The position numbers were made by a program, and so were the translations under genes. From a virus, in the IMG/VR virus record IMGVR_UViG_3300025128_000404, positions 1-21,537 of that record: 21,537 bases of DNA; one strand, written 5' to 3'. Under the pieces are notes generated by a model that was given only the letters and a program-made list of their open reading frames with translations, was not told where the DNA came from and made no database searches. Below, piece after piece: positions 1 to 7,789 of this stretch. Within the stretch, counting starts at the first letter, position 1; every line of letters starts with the position of its first letter.

Positions 1-822
1 GAAGAAGGTGGTATGTTATCTATGTCATGGGATAGTGTAAACTTCATGAACATGGTACACAATCAAAACAGTTCTGTGCAACAAGGAACAGGTGGTTCAA
101 ATGCTCCACAAGCAGGGGACTTATACTATGGAGCTAACCCAACAGCAAGTATGCCAAGATTTTCTTTGATGCAATCAATCACTCAAACCGATGTAGGTGA
201 GCCTTATCACAATGGTAGTAGCGCTAATGATGGTACTGGATACCCAAGTACAGCGCCATATTATTTTTCACAAGGCACTATAAAAATGTTACACCACGCA
301 GGCAACTCAGTAGCAAATGCTGGAGTAGAAGTAGCAAAAATTAGAAGTTTTGCTATATCTGTATCAAATGGAGAAGAACCAAGATATTATATTAGTCAAC
401 AAGGAAAAAGAGCTAGAGGCCCCTATGAAATTAGAGAGGGTGCTAGAGAGTACTCAATGTCAGCTACTATTGTATTACCGGACTCTGTAGCAGCAAGTTC
501 AACAGCTGAAACAGGAGGTCTTGAATTTTTCAAACAACTTCTATTAGAAGGAGATTTTGGTGGTGACAATGCTAATAAAATAGGTTTTGCTGCGAGTTTA
601 AAATTTGAACGAGGTACAAATGACTTTATAATAATAGATATACCAACTTCTAGTACCGCAGGAACACCAACAGCACCAACTAATCAACTAAACAGTCAAG
701 GATTATTTATATTAAGCGCTAATCACGGTATAGGAGGTGAAAGTGCTTTAGAGGTAAATCTTGACATGACGTTCAGGTCGCTTAGAATAGTAATAGAAGA
801 TAGTGTGGGAGTATACCCATAA
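1..822 (+). CDS. Major tail (tube) protein, 5' partial
   Basis: Probable tail tube subunit, polymerising to form the tail lumen. The frame is open to the first base of the window (GAA GAA GGT GGT before the ATG at 13), so the true start is probably upstream and the ATG at 13 is internal. The first half is rich in Gly, Ser, Asn and Gln; from about residue 110 there is a beta-rich core with a pattern seen in tube proteins (sisvsNGEEPRYYI, then RGPYEIREG, then an alternating hydrophobic strand and a long loop). No catalytic motif is visible. The call is supported by position: it immediately precedes a tail assembly chaperone with a frameshift and a tape-measure-like gene, the standard tail order. 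A capsid decoration or other structural protein is the main alternative. Confidence 0.6.
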   Translation, partial: EEGGMLSMSWDSVNFMNMVHNQNSSVQQGTGGSNAPQAGDLYYGANPTASMPRFSLMQSITQTDVGEPYHNGSSANDGTGYPSTAPYYFSQGTIKMLHHAGNSVANAGVEVAKIRSFAISVSNGEEPRYYISQQGKRARGPYEIREGAREYSMSATIVLPDSVAASSTAETGGLEFFKQLLLEGDFGGDNANKIGFAASLKFERGTNDFIIIDIPTSSTAGTPTAPTNQLNSQGLFILSANHGIGGESALEVNLDMTFRSLRIVIEDSVGVYP

Positions 823-843
823 AAAATAAAAAAGGAGAATTAT

Positions 844-1218
844 ATGGCAAAGAATAGTGATACGTTTGATTATTCAAAATATCAAGTAAAGTCCGAATTA
901 CAAACACATACTTTAAATATTGAGGAGACAGGAGATTCTTTTGAAGTTACAGTTAAACAACTGTCATGGGTAAAAAGAAATCAACTAGTTTCTAAATGTT
1001 TACAGGTAGGAAGTAAGGGAGAACAGTCATTTGATGGTGATTTATACATTAGAGAATGTTTAAAACAAATGATAGTTGAAGCGCCATGGGGAGCTACAAC
1101 AGAAACATTTTTGCTATCAATTGATGAAAGATTAGGAAAAGCATTAGAATCATTAGTTCCAACAGCTTTTGGAGCAGATGAAGGAGGTGTCTCGCCCGAC
1201 GAAATAAAAAAAGGATAA
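844..1218 (+). CDS. Tail assembly chaperone, short (gpG-like) form
   Basis: This 124-residue zero-frame product is the probable short tail assembly chaperone, which coats the tape measure protein before tail tube polymerisation. The start has a good Shine-Dalgarno (AAAGGAG at about 832-838). The protein is small, acidic and mixed alpha/beta, with no enzymatic motif; its role is inferred from position between the tube and tape measure genes and from the -1 frameshift signal at its end. The last codons are ATA AAA AAA GGA TAA. Lambda gpG and gpGT, and equivalents in most siphophages and myophages, are made this way. Most ribosomes should terminate here and give this short form. Confidence 0.75.
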   Translation: MAKNSDTFDYSKYQVKSELQTHTLNIEETGDSFEVTVKQLSWVKRNQLVSKCLQVGSKGEQSFDGDLYIRECLKQMIVEAPWGATTETFLLSIDERLGKALESLVPTAFGADEGGVSPDEIKKG

Positions 1219-1439
1219 ATTTATTTTTTTTAGATTGGAATAAAGTAAACCCAGACGAAAGATTGGTTTTCAGTCACTGGGCTACAATCTTAAAATTATT
1301 AAAAATAGGTATTTCTTGGGACGCAATACACAGTTTAACTGAAACGGAAATTTATATAATTTTAGCTTTTGAATCAGTTATACAAGATAAACAACATGAA
1401 GAAGAATTAAGACAAATGAGTAAATCAAGATTAACATAG
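844..1439 (+). CDS. Tail assembly chaperone, -1 frameshift fusion (gpGT-like) form
   Basis: Slipping back one base on A AAA AAA (1206-1212) replaces the Gly-stop end by 75 further residues, giving a product of about 198 residues that ends at TAG 1437-1439. The extension begins RINLFFLDWNKVNPDERLVF and ends in a helical, charged segment (EEELRQMSKSRLT). It has no plausible start of its own: the frame has a stop (TGA) at 1179-1181, no ATG until 1416, and no SD-spaced start. Without frameshifting, 1219-1439 would be an unexplained open gap between tightly packed genes. In the lambda system the T extension binds the tube protein while the G part binds the tape measure; the same role is inferred here. 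Confidence 0.75.
1181..1212 (+). promoter_or_regulatory. Programmed -1 frameshift site with SD-like stimulator
   Basis: The slippery heptamer A AAA AAA lies at 1206-1212 in the correct phase (last base of ATA plus two AAA codons), so both tRNAs can re-pair perfectly after a -1 slip. A strong match to the anti-Shine-Dalgarno sequence, AAGGAGGTG (1181-1189), lies 16 bases upstream inside the coding region. Such internal SD sites stimulate -1 frameshifting in E. coli dnaX, although there the spacing is shorter. No strong stem-loop is obvious in the AU-rich downstream sequence. Confidence 0.75.
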
Positions 1440-1453
1440 GGGGATATTAGAAG

Positions 1454-2245
1454 ATGGTAATGGGTCGAGGTCGAGAAGTTATAGCCGACGTTATAATGTC
1501 CACATTCGCTACAGCCGGATTAATTTATGAAGGCGGTAAAATGAAAGTGGAAAAAAAAATGGGCGCTGAAGGAGCTGACGAAGAGGGTAAAAAACGTTCC
1601 TTACAAAAAGCTATAATACAAGGACCTATTAAGACTATTGGGTTTTTAGGTAGAATCTCTAAAGGTCTGTTAGGTACCTTCGGTATTCAGTTTAGTATTG
1701 CTTCTATAATGAAACAATCTCAGATATTTACGGGTACGTTAGGTACTATATTTCAAATTTTAGGAGCATTAGTTGATGTTATGCTAGCTCCATTTATGCC
1801 TCTTTTTGTTAGAATAATTAGACGTATGGTTACGTGGATACCTATTGTGCAAGAAAAAGCTGAACAAGCAGCAGCGTGGTTGGAGAGGTCATGGCTATCT
1901 AATGAAGGGGATACAATGAATTTCCTAGTAGGTGTTATTGTTAAAGCTGTAAGTGTTATTCCTTGGGGAAAAATCTTAGGGGCAATCCTTTTTAACAGAG
2001 CTGGATTAGCTATAGGAGCTTTAGGAGTTGGCGCAGCACTAGCTCCGTTTACCGGAGGAACATCTTTACTATACGGGGCAGGGGTAGCAGCAGCTGTGGC
2101 TGGAACCGCCGGGGCAGAAAATATGATGGGAGTAGGGACACAAAATAATTTTGATGCGACAATGGAGAACCGAAGGAATGAAGAATCATTTTTTTCAAGT
2201 GTAGGCGGTTTGTTTCAGTCAATGGACTCATTTAGGATTAGATAA
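1454..2245 (+). CDS. Short tape-measure-like tail protein
   Basis: Probable tape measure protein of 263 residues, following the tail chaperone as in most tail modules. The start has an SD-like AGGGGGA (1438-1444); a second ATG at 1460 is possible. Residues about 70-125 form hydrophobic/amphipathic helices containing the sequence LVDVMLAPFMPLFVRIIRRM, and residues about 165-225 are a Gly/Ala-rich hydrophobic stretch with probable membrane-spanning helices, both usual in tape measure proteins. It lacks the long coiled coil of typical members, which are 600-2000 residues. At the usual ~1.5 angstrom per residue it would specify a tail of only about 40 nm. Alternatives are a membrane-active tail protein with the real ruler elsewhere. 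Confidence 0.55.
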   Translation: MVMGRGREVIADVIMSTFATAGLIYEGGKMKVEKKMGAEGADEEGKKRSLQKAIIQGPIKTIGFLGRISKGLLGTFGIQFSIASIMKQSQIFTGTLGTIFQILGALVDVMLAPFMPLFVRIIRRMVTWIPIVQEKAEQAAAWLERSWLSNEGDTMNFLVGVIVKAVSVIPWGKILGAILFNRAGLAIGALGVGAALAPFTGGTSLLYGAGVAAAVAGTAGAENMMGVGTQNNFDATMENRRNEESFFSSVGGLFQSMDSFRIR

Positions 2246-2255
2246 AGGATAAAAA

Positions 2256-2843
2256 ATGGATGCTAATTTAAACGTTTTTTTAAGAGATAACACGCACAAT
2301 GATGCTAATTGGAGACTTTTGTTAAAAGTTGACCAATTTTCTATATCTTATTCGAGAACCCCTATACATATTGCTATTCCTTACTCTGAACCAGAAATTT
2401 TTGATTTAGGAGCTACACGACCTAGTATAACCATTTCAGGAGTTGTAGATACAATAGGTGGAAATGTCTCTAACACAACATCTAATTTTTGGGGAATGGC
2501 TAGTGAAACTATTACAGGCCCAAACGGAAGTGGCGGCACTAATAGTAAAGTATACTACATACCTTATAAAAACTATTTAGAAGAAAAACTAATAACCTTA
2601 ACTACTGACGCAGCTGTGGATTTACAAATTGAAGTAGGGGATGCCTTATATTCTAAAGCACTAAGCAGTTCTAATCAATCTACTGGAGGCGGGATTTATT
2701 CAGTAGCAGTCCAACAATTTCAATTTTCATTAGCGCCGGGTATGGAAGACCGGTATCAATTTAGTATTCAATTTGTTGCTAAATTTAGAACAGGTTCTAC
2801 TTATAGAGCGGCAGCTACTACCGACAAAATAGCATTTCCATAA
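2256..2843 (+). CDS. Probable distal tail / tail-tip (Dit-like) protein
   Basis: A 195-residue beta-rich protein between the tape-measure-like gene and the hub/fibre gene, the usual position of a distal tail protein joining tube to tip. SD AAAGGA lies just upstream of the ATG. Visible features are an N-terminal strand region (WRLLLKVDQFSISYSR), then FDLGATRPSITISGVVD, a loop rich in Ser, Gly and Asn, a PYKNYLEEKL helix, and a C-terminal sandwich-like segment (FSLAPGMEDRYQFSIQFVAKFR). The lGatrp-x-itisG pattern and the final strand resemble baseplate/tail-tip proteins of the tube fold, but I cannot assign a named family. No enzymatic motif is seen. Confidence 0.45.
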   Translation: MDANLNVFLRDNTHNDANWRLLLKVDQFSISYSRTPIHIAIPYSEPEIFDLGATRPSITISGVVDTIGGNVSNTTSNFWGMASETITGPNGSGGTNSKVYYIPYKNYLEEKLITLTTDAAVDLQIEVGDALYSKALSSSNQSTGGGIYSVAVQQFQFSLAPGMEDRYQFSIQFVAKFRTGSTYRAAATTDKIAFP

Positions 2844-2855
2844 AGAGAGGCAAGT

Positions 2856-5800
2856 ATGACATCAAAAACAAGAAGAGTTATAGTTGCTTATTACGACTCA
2901 TCAGCTGGAGGGTGGGTTGATTTAAGAGAGGCTCCATGGACAGGTAGTTCTTACGATTATTACAATGCGGGTTCTGGTGATACAGATACAACTCATCCAA
3001 GCGCCTGTGTAAACTTCAGAATGGTTGATACTTTATATACTCCAATGAAGGCTACCATAAGAATTAAAAACCAAGCCGCTAAACCTATGGCAGGCAGTCC
3101 GGGCAGTGCTGGGAGTCAGGGGCCATGGACGGATAAAGTTCCAATTTACTCAAAAATAAGGGTAAAAGATGGGCAGTCAGACCAAGTTTATTTTTATGGA
3201 TTAGTGTATGACATTCAAGATAATATTAACGCCCAAAGGGGTTCATTAACTTTGGTATGTTACGACATGCTAAAAGAACTTGAAGACACGTCAGGAGCCG
3301 CAGCTAAAAATTTATTAGTTAGTGGTTCACACGAAGATTTTTATAGGGCTTATGACACTACTTCTGCCACTGATAAAGCCGGATATTATGGTGTTCCACC
3401 GACTGAGTTAACTACAGCTATAAATGATAGTGTAACCTCTGTAATAGTTGAAGAAACTGAAGGTATCCAAATTGGAACAACTATACAAATAGAAAATGAA
3501 AACATGACAGTTACTGCTGTTAATAGAACAACTAAAACACTAACCGTAGCTACAAGGAGTACTGATAATGAAGCACATTCTGCGGGTTCCGTAGTTCGTG
3601 TTATAAACGAAGAACCTAATTCTAACAGTGGAATAATAAAAAGTATTATAAATTTAAATACTATAAACATTGATACTCCAAGTAGTACCAGTGATTCTAC
3701 AGCAGAAAATAGATTTAAAGATTCTACAGTATTATATCGCCCATTTATACCAAAAGCTTTAACGGGAACAACAAAACCAAATGACGTGGTGTACAACACA
3801 GGAGATGAAAACACATCTTTATTGTCTAATGTACAAAATCTAGCTGTTACTGATATACATACTGCGTGGAGTACATCAGCACCACTAGTTACTGGGTACA
3901 CTTATTATGTAGACCCAAACTTCCAAGATGCCGCTGCATCAGATGAAACCCCTCAAGCTTTCTTTAATTACTTCCCTAAAGGATACAGACCTACTGGTGG
4001 GAGAAATTATTCAGCTCCAACTTTTACCACGGGAGCCACAACAAATACCACACCGAGTACAGGAACTTTTGACCAAGGTTTAAATCTTTATCACCCTGAC
4101 TTAGCTAGAACAGACGCAGGTAAATTTACAGAGACAGGTAGAATGGTGCCTATGACATCTTGGGATTTCTCTAAAGAAAACGGAGATGACGTAATTTCTG
4201 GCCTAGACGTTACGTACAGTGAAGTAATAGGATTCAACGGGTCTGAAATGATAACCGCAGACGAAAGAACTGATTTATTTATTTATGTAGAAGGAAATAT
4301 AACTAATGCTGGAAATTTATTACAAGGATTTCATTGGAACGTCAAAGCCACTCCCCCCGCAGACCGAAAGTCTTTACAAATAGAATTGGGTAATAACATG
4401 CTTATAAACGGCTCCGGTAATAAAGGCGATTCAGCTACTACGTCAGGAAATAATTTTTCAACAGACGCGGGGTACGAAAGTGCAGAGTTTTTACACGTAG
4501 CATTAACAACCCTTAGTTCTGGAATCAGTAGTTCGGCTACAACCTTGACTGTTGGTAGCACAGCAGGTTTTTATGTGGGGCAGTATATTCGACTAAAGAA
4601 CGGAAGTAATGCTGAAGAAATAATGCAGATTTACGAAAAAACCAATGCAACTACTTTAAAAGTTGAAAGGGCTAAAAATGGCATATATACAGCACATACA
4701 TCAAGTCAAGATGTTTATGCATATAGAGTGGGGCGCATCCAATATGTAGATAAATCAGGTGCTTCTGATGGTAGTGGTGGATATAATGATATTTCAGGTG
4801 CTGGGATGTTAATATCTCATATAGACGAAAAAGTAGCCAAAGCTCACCCAGATATAAGTGCATCAGTTTATTGGCAAACATCTAGCCCAAAAACATGGTT
4901 GGGTGAAGTTAGTGGGTCCAGTTTTGTCTTAACTTATAGCCCACAAAATAGTCACAGTTTGTTCAGAAGAGCTACTTATAAAGTAAGAAGTAATGAACAC
5001 GCAGAGGGTTCATCAAGTGACATTGTTAGAAGCCAAACATATAACGCATTAAAAAGAAAAAGCCGGTCGACTATTAGAGGCTTTGTAGGGACATTTAGAC
5101 CTCCTAGATATTATTTTGATGACACTATAGCAGCCGTAGATTCAGTAGCACAAACTCAAGCACTAGATTTAAGTGGTTCCACAGACCCTAGAGTTGAAGG
5201 ACTTACTGTAGGAATGGTGTGTAATCAACTAAGCGGTGGAGCACCATCAGGTGTTTTTGGCTACATAACCGCAGTTGCGGGTGCTACAGCTACAGTTAAA
5301 TGGAATACAGGAAGTGGTGTAAGCGCAGGAGCAGTTATTAGATTTTATGTGCCTGTACGAGCCGGAGATTTAATAAAAGTAAAAAATGATATTGTTGATG
5401 TAGACACAATTTTTACTGTTACTAAAGTAGATTATACTGAAGATAATGGAGTTATTCTTACAACATATAATATAGTAGGAGCCCAAGACCACAAAAGGTC
5501 ATCTGAATTATTAAGTTTTAAACCATCGGGAGTAGACATTAGTATCCCATCAGGGACAGCAAATTCGTCGTCTGGATTAGCAGATACTCCAGTTTTTACT
5601 AACCTAAAGTTTAAATCTTTGAGCGCCACCAGCTTTTCGTGGAATGCTGCAACTATTAGCTTTGGAGGAGAAACATGGAATGTTGATGGCGCTACAGCAA
5701 CATCAACCACAGGACCTGCGACCAGTTTTGCTACGGGCACAACTTACGTTATTTACGCTATAAAAGGTAACAGGGAACTACGAGTAGTGACAGAAGCTAC

Positions 5801-7601
5801 CTATGAAGCAAGAGTTTCTAGGTTTTACGATTCTAATATTATAAAACTAGCAACAGCAACAGCCCCAAGACCTAGTGGTGGAGAGTTCATGAAGATTACC
5901 GTTGGACGTAATGTAAAAGGTACTGATACTCGTGATAGAGTAAGTTTTTCTGACTTAACAGCCGGTGGCGAACTAGATTTAAGGACCGATGCTACGCAAA
6001 ATTTAACAGGATTAATTCAAGCTAACCTGACAGCTTCAGCGACAACATTTGAAGTTAACAATAAAGATGGTACTAGGCCTTATTATATAGGACAAGATAT
6101 TATTTATAACGATGAAGTTATGGAAGTTACTAGTACTACTGAAGGTGGGGGTTCTAATGATACAATTACCGTTTCTCGTCCTAACCCAATCGCCCATACT
6201 TTAACTGGGGGAACTGCTGACACAATAAAAGGTACGTATAATCATGGTACCTTTAGACCAATAGAATTAAACGATAGTTTTGCAACAGCTTTTTATAGGA
6301 CATCTATAAGTGGTAGCAATGTATTGTCTAGGTCACAATTGTTAACTATGGGAACTCTTGTAGGTACAGATTTTGTTGCTGGAGGCTCTTTAGGAAACCA
6401 AGCAAATATACAAATTCAAGATGGGCACGTAGAAATAAGAAGCTCTACATCAGGTGCTTATCGCATAACTTGGACATCTGCAGGAGCCGGACTTCATGGT
6501 TCTCTGTTTATGGCTTCGGGCTATTTATATTTAGAAGAAGCAGATGAGTCTGACAATTATGTTGGTATAACAGCTAATCATGACCCTAATACATATATAA
6601 GATGGGATGGTTCAGACGAACTTGCTCTTTATTCAGGCGGTTATAAGTCTTTTTATACAAAGGCTACTTCAGCTTCTAATGGTTCTATATATGTAGAAGG
6701 TTCTTACACTTGGATAGACGACCCGGATACATATATAACAGCTGTTTCAGACCAACTAAAGTTTTATTCTGATGGTGAGCTGGCTTTTTATACAGAAGCA
6801 TCCACATCTGCAAATGGTTCTATATATGTAGAGGACAAATACTCATGGATAGATGACCCGGATACATATATAACTGCAGCAAGTAATCAAATAACTTTTT
6901 ATACAGGCACAACTTCGGCAGCTCGTATAGATAGTAGCCAAAACTTTAGAGTCGAAACAACGGATGCTTTTATATACTCAAAAGGAGGATATACCTTTGT
7001 AGACGATGATAATACATATATTACTGCCGGTTCGGATAAAATAAATTTTTATACTGCGGGTGCAAATCTTAGAGTTGAAATAGACTCAACAGGTATTAGA
7101 AGTGAAGAAGGAAACAATTCTACTCCGGGATTTTCTTTTGTAGCCGACCCAGACACCGGAATGTACCGAAGCGGTGCCAATCAATTAGGGTTTTCGTTTG
7201 GGGGAACGGCAAGAATATATATGTCTAATGCAGGTTTGGGCTCTGCGTCTAGTGGAACAGCAGATTTATTAGTTACAGGAAAAGGAGAATTTGGTGGGGA
7301 TGTTTATAGTGGCGGTAGTGTGTTATCATCAGACAAGACGTATAAAACAAATATTGTAGATAACCCATATGGTTTGAATGTTATAGACCAACTAAAACCA
7401 AAGCAGTATACGTTTAAACAAGACAAATCTGAAAGGCTTGGTTTAATTGCACAAGATGTAAAAGAAATCTTACCTGATTTAGATGTTGTTGTAGGAAAAG
7501 AAGGTACCTACTCTATGAGGTATGAATCTTTTATACCGATATTGATAAAAAGTATACAAGAATTAAAAACAGAAATAGATAAATTAAAGGAGGACAAATA
7601 A
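2856..7601 (+). CDS. Tail hub/fibre protein with C-terminal S74 chaperone domain
   Basis: A 1581-residue protein, probably the tip/receptor-binding component. The N-terminal ~155 residues (KIRVKDGQSDQVYFYGLVYD, then LTLVCYDMLKELED) resemble a baseplate hub beta-barrel, and a second hub-like segment is near residues 835-880 (GDLIKVKNDIVDVDTIFTVT). Three copies of a small beta module (motif: satTl.V...fxvGq.I...E.M.V...L.V.R...aHt.g) lie near residues 185-250, 548-623 and 1049-1120. Residues about 1230-1410 carry four DPDTYI-type repeats, followed by a FVADPDTGMYRSGANQLGFS motif. The last ~90 residues are a Peptidase_S74 intramolecular chaperone: S1492-D1493, then K-x-NI, LKPKQYTF, RLGLIAQDV, and a terminal helix. 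In this family the domain assists trimer folding and then cleaves itself off just before the conserved Ser. SD AGAGAGG precedes the ATG. Confidence 0.85.
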   Translation: MTSKTRRVIVAYYDSSAGGWVDLREAPWTGSSYDYYNAGSGDTDTTHPSACVNFRMVDTLYTPMKATIRIKNQAAKPMAGSPGSAGSQGPWTDKVPIYSKIRVKDGQSDQVYFYGLVYDIQDNINAQRGSLTLVCYDMLKELEDTSGAAAKNLLVSGSHEDFYRAYDTTSATDKAGYYGVPPTELTTAINDSVTSVIVEETEGIQIGTTIQIENENMTVTAVNRTTKTLTVATRSTDNEAHSAGSVVRVINEEPNSNSGIIKSIINLNTINIDTPSSTSDSTAENRFKDSTVLYRPFIPKALTGTTKPNDVVYNTGDENTSLLSNVQNLAVTDIHTAWSTSAPLVTGYTYYVDPNFQDAAASDETPQAFFNYFPKGYRPTGGRNYSAPTFTTGATTNTTPSTGTFDQGLNLYHPDLARTDAGKFTETGRMVPMTSWDFSKENGDDVISGLDVTYSEVIGFNGSEMITADERTDLFIYVEGNITNAGNLLQGFHWNVKATPPADRKSLQIELGNNMLINGSGNKGDSATTSGNNFSTDAGYESAEFLHVALTTLSSGISSSATTLTVGSTAGFYVGQYIRLKNGSNAEEIMQIYEKTNATTLKVERAKNGIYTAHTSSQDVYAYRVGRIQYVDKSGASDGSGGYNDISGAGMLISHIDEKVAKAHPDISASVYWQTSSPKTWLGEVSGSSFVLTYSPQNSHSLFRRATYKVRSNEHAEGSSSDIVRSQTYNALKRKSRSTIRGFVGTFRPPRYYFDDTIAAVDSVAQTQALDLSGSTDPRVEGLTVGMVCNQLSGGAPSGVFGYITAVAGATATVKWNTGSGVSAGAVIRFYVPVRAGDLIKVKNDIVDVDTIFTVTKVDYTEDNGVILTTYNIVGAQDHKRSSELLSFKPSGVDISIPSGTANSSSGLADTPVFTNLKFKSLSATSFSWNAATISFGGETWNVDGATATSTTGPATSFATGTTYVIYAIKGNRELRVVTEATYEARVSRFYDSNIIKLATATAPRPSGGEFMKITVGRNVKGTDTRDRVSFSDLTAGGELDLRTDATQNLTGLIQANLTASATTFEVNNKDGTRPYYIGQDIIYNDEVMEVTSTTEGGGSNDTITVSRPNPIAHTLTGGTADTIKGTYNHGTFRPIELNDSFATAFYRTSISGSNVLSRSQLLTMGTLVGTDFVAGGSLGNQANIQIQDGHVEIRSSTSGAYRITWTSAGAGLHGSLFMASGYLYLEEADESDNYVGITANHDPNTYIRWDGSDELALYSGGYKSFYTKATSASNGSIYVEGSYTWIDDPDTYITAVSDQLKFYSDGELAFYTEASTSANGSIYVEDKYSWIDDPDTYITAASNQITFYTGTTSAARIDSSQNFRVETTDAFIYSKGGYTFVDDDNTYITAGSDKINFYTAGANLRVEIDSTGIRSEEGNNSTPGFSFVADPDTGMYRSGANQLGFSFGGTARIYMSNAGLGSASSGTADLLVTGKGEFGGDVYSGGSVLSSDKTYKTNIVDNPYGLNVIDQLKPKQYTFKQDKSERLGLIAQDVKEILPDLDVVVGKEGTYSMRYESFIPILIKSIQELKTEIDKLKEDK
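6540..7090 (+). repeat. Four tandem DPDTYI-type fibre repeats
   Basis: Degenerate coding repeats in the distal fibre, each with an (D/N)xxTYI core and an F/Y-Y-(T/S) strand. The TYI anchor codons begin near 6588, 6726, 6861 and 7011, so the periods are 138, 135 and 150 bases (45-50 residues). Repeats 2 and 3 are nearly identical in DNA: AATGGTTCTATATATGTAGA occurs at 6678 and 6813, and ACCCGGATACATATATAAC occurs at about 6721 and 6856. This fits recent duplication or recombination in a beta-repeat shaft. Confidence 0.8.
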
Positions 7602-7789
7602 TGCCAGACATAACAGTATCATTTACAGACGCACAATGGACAAGAATTGTAGCAGCATCTTCGTATATTAAAGGACCAATGGGTTCTGGGGATGTTGACG
7701 CAGATTTTCTTAAAGCTATGTGGAAAGAAAATATAACTACACAAGTCAAAGCGTATGAAAGAGAACAAGCGTCAATCGCAGAGTTTTAA
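7601..7789 (+). CDS. Small tail-fibre-associated protein
   Basis: A 62-residue protein whose ATG overlaps the fibre stop (TAATG), preceded by a strong SD (AAAGGAGG, 7587-7594), so it is translationally coupled to the fibre. The sequence begins MPDITVSFTDAQWTRIVAAS, continues with a short acidic loop and ends in a helix with EREQASIAEF. Small proteins with this look occur after fibre genes in other phages; their function is not known to me. A fibre assembly helper is possible from position alone. Confidence 0.7.
   Translation: MPDITVSFTDAQWTRIVAASSYIKGPMGSGDVDADFLKAMWKENITTQVKAYEREQASIAEF

Noticed and set aside
1551-1559. A9 run in the tape-measure-like gene as a second slippery site
   Set aside because: Alternative frames lead to no long downstream product and the main frame continues uninterrupted, so it is just Glu-Lys-Lys coding.
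3386-3901. Long minus-strand open frame (171 codons) inside the fibre gene
   Set aside because: It is opposite a clear coding region, has no SD or recognisable domain and no intergenic support; similar minus-strand frames at 4331, 5432, 9163, 18059 and 19905 are shadows as well.
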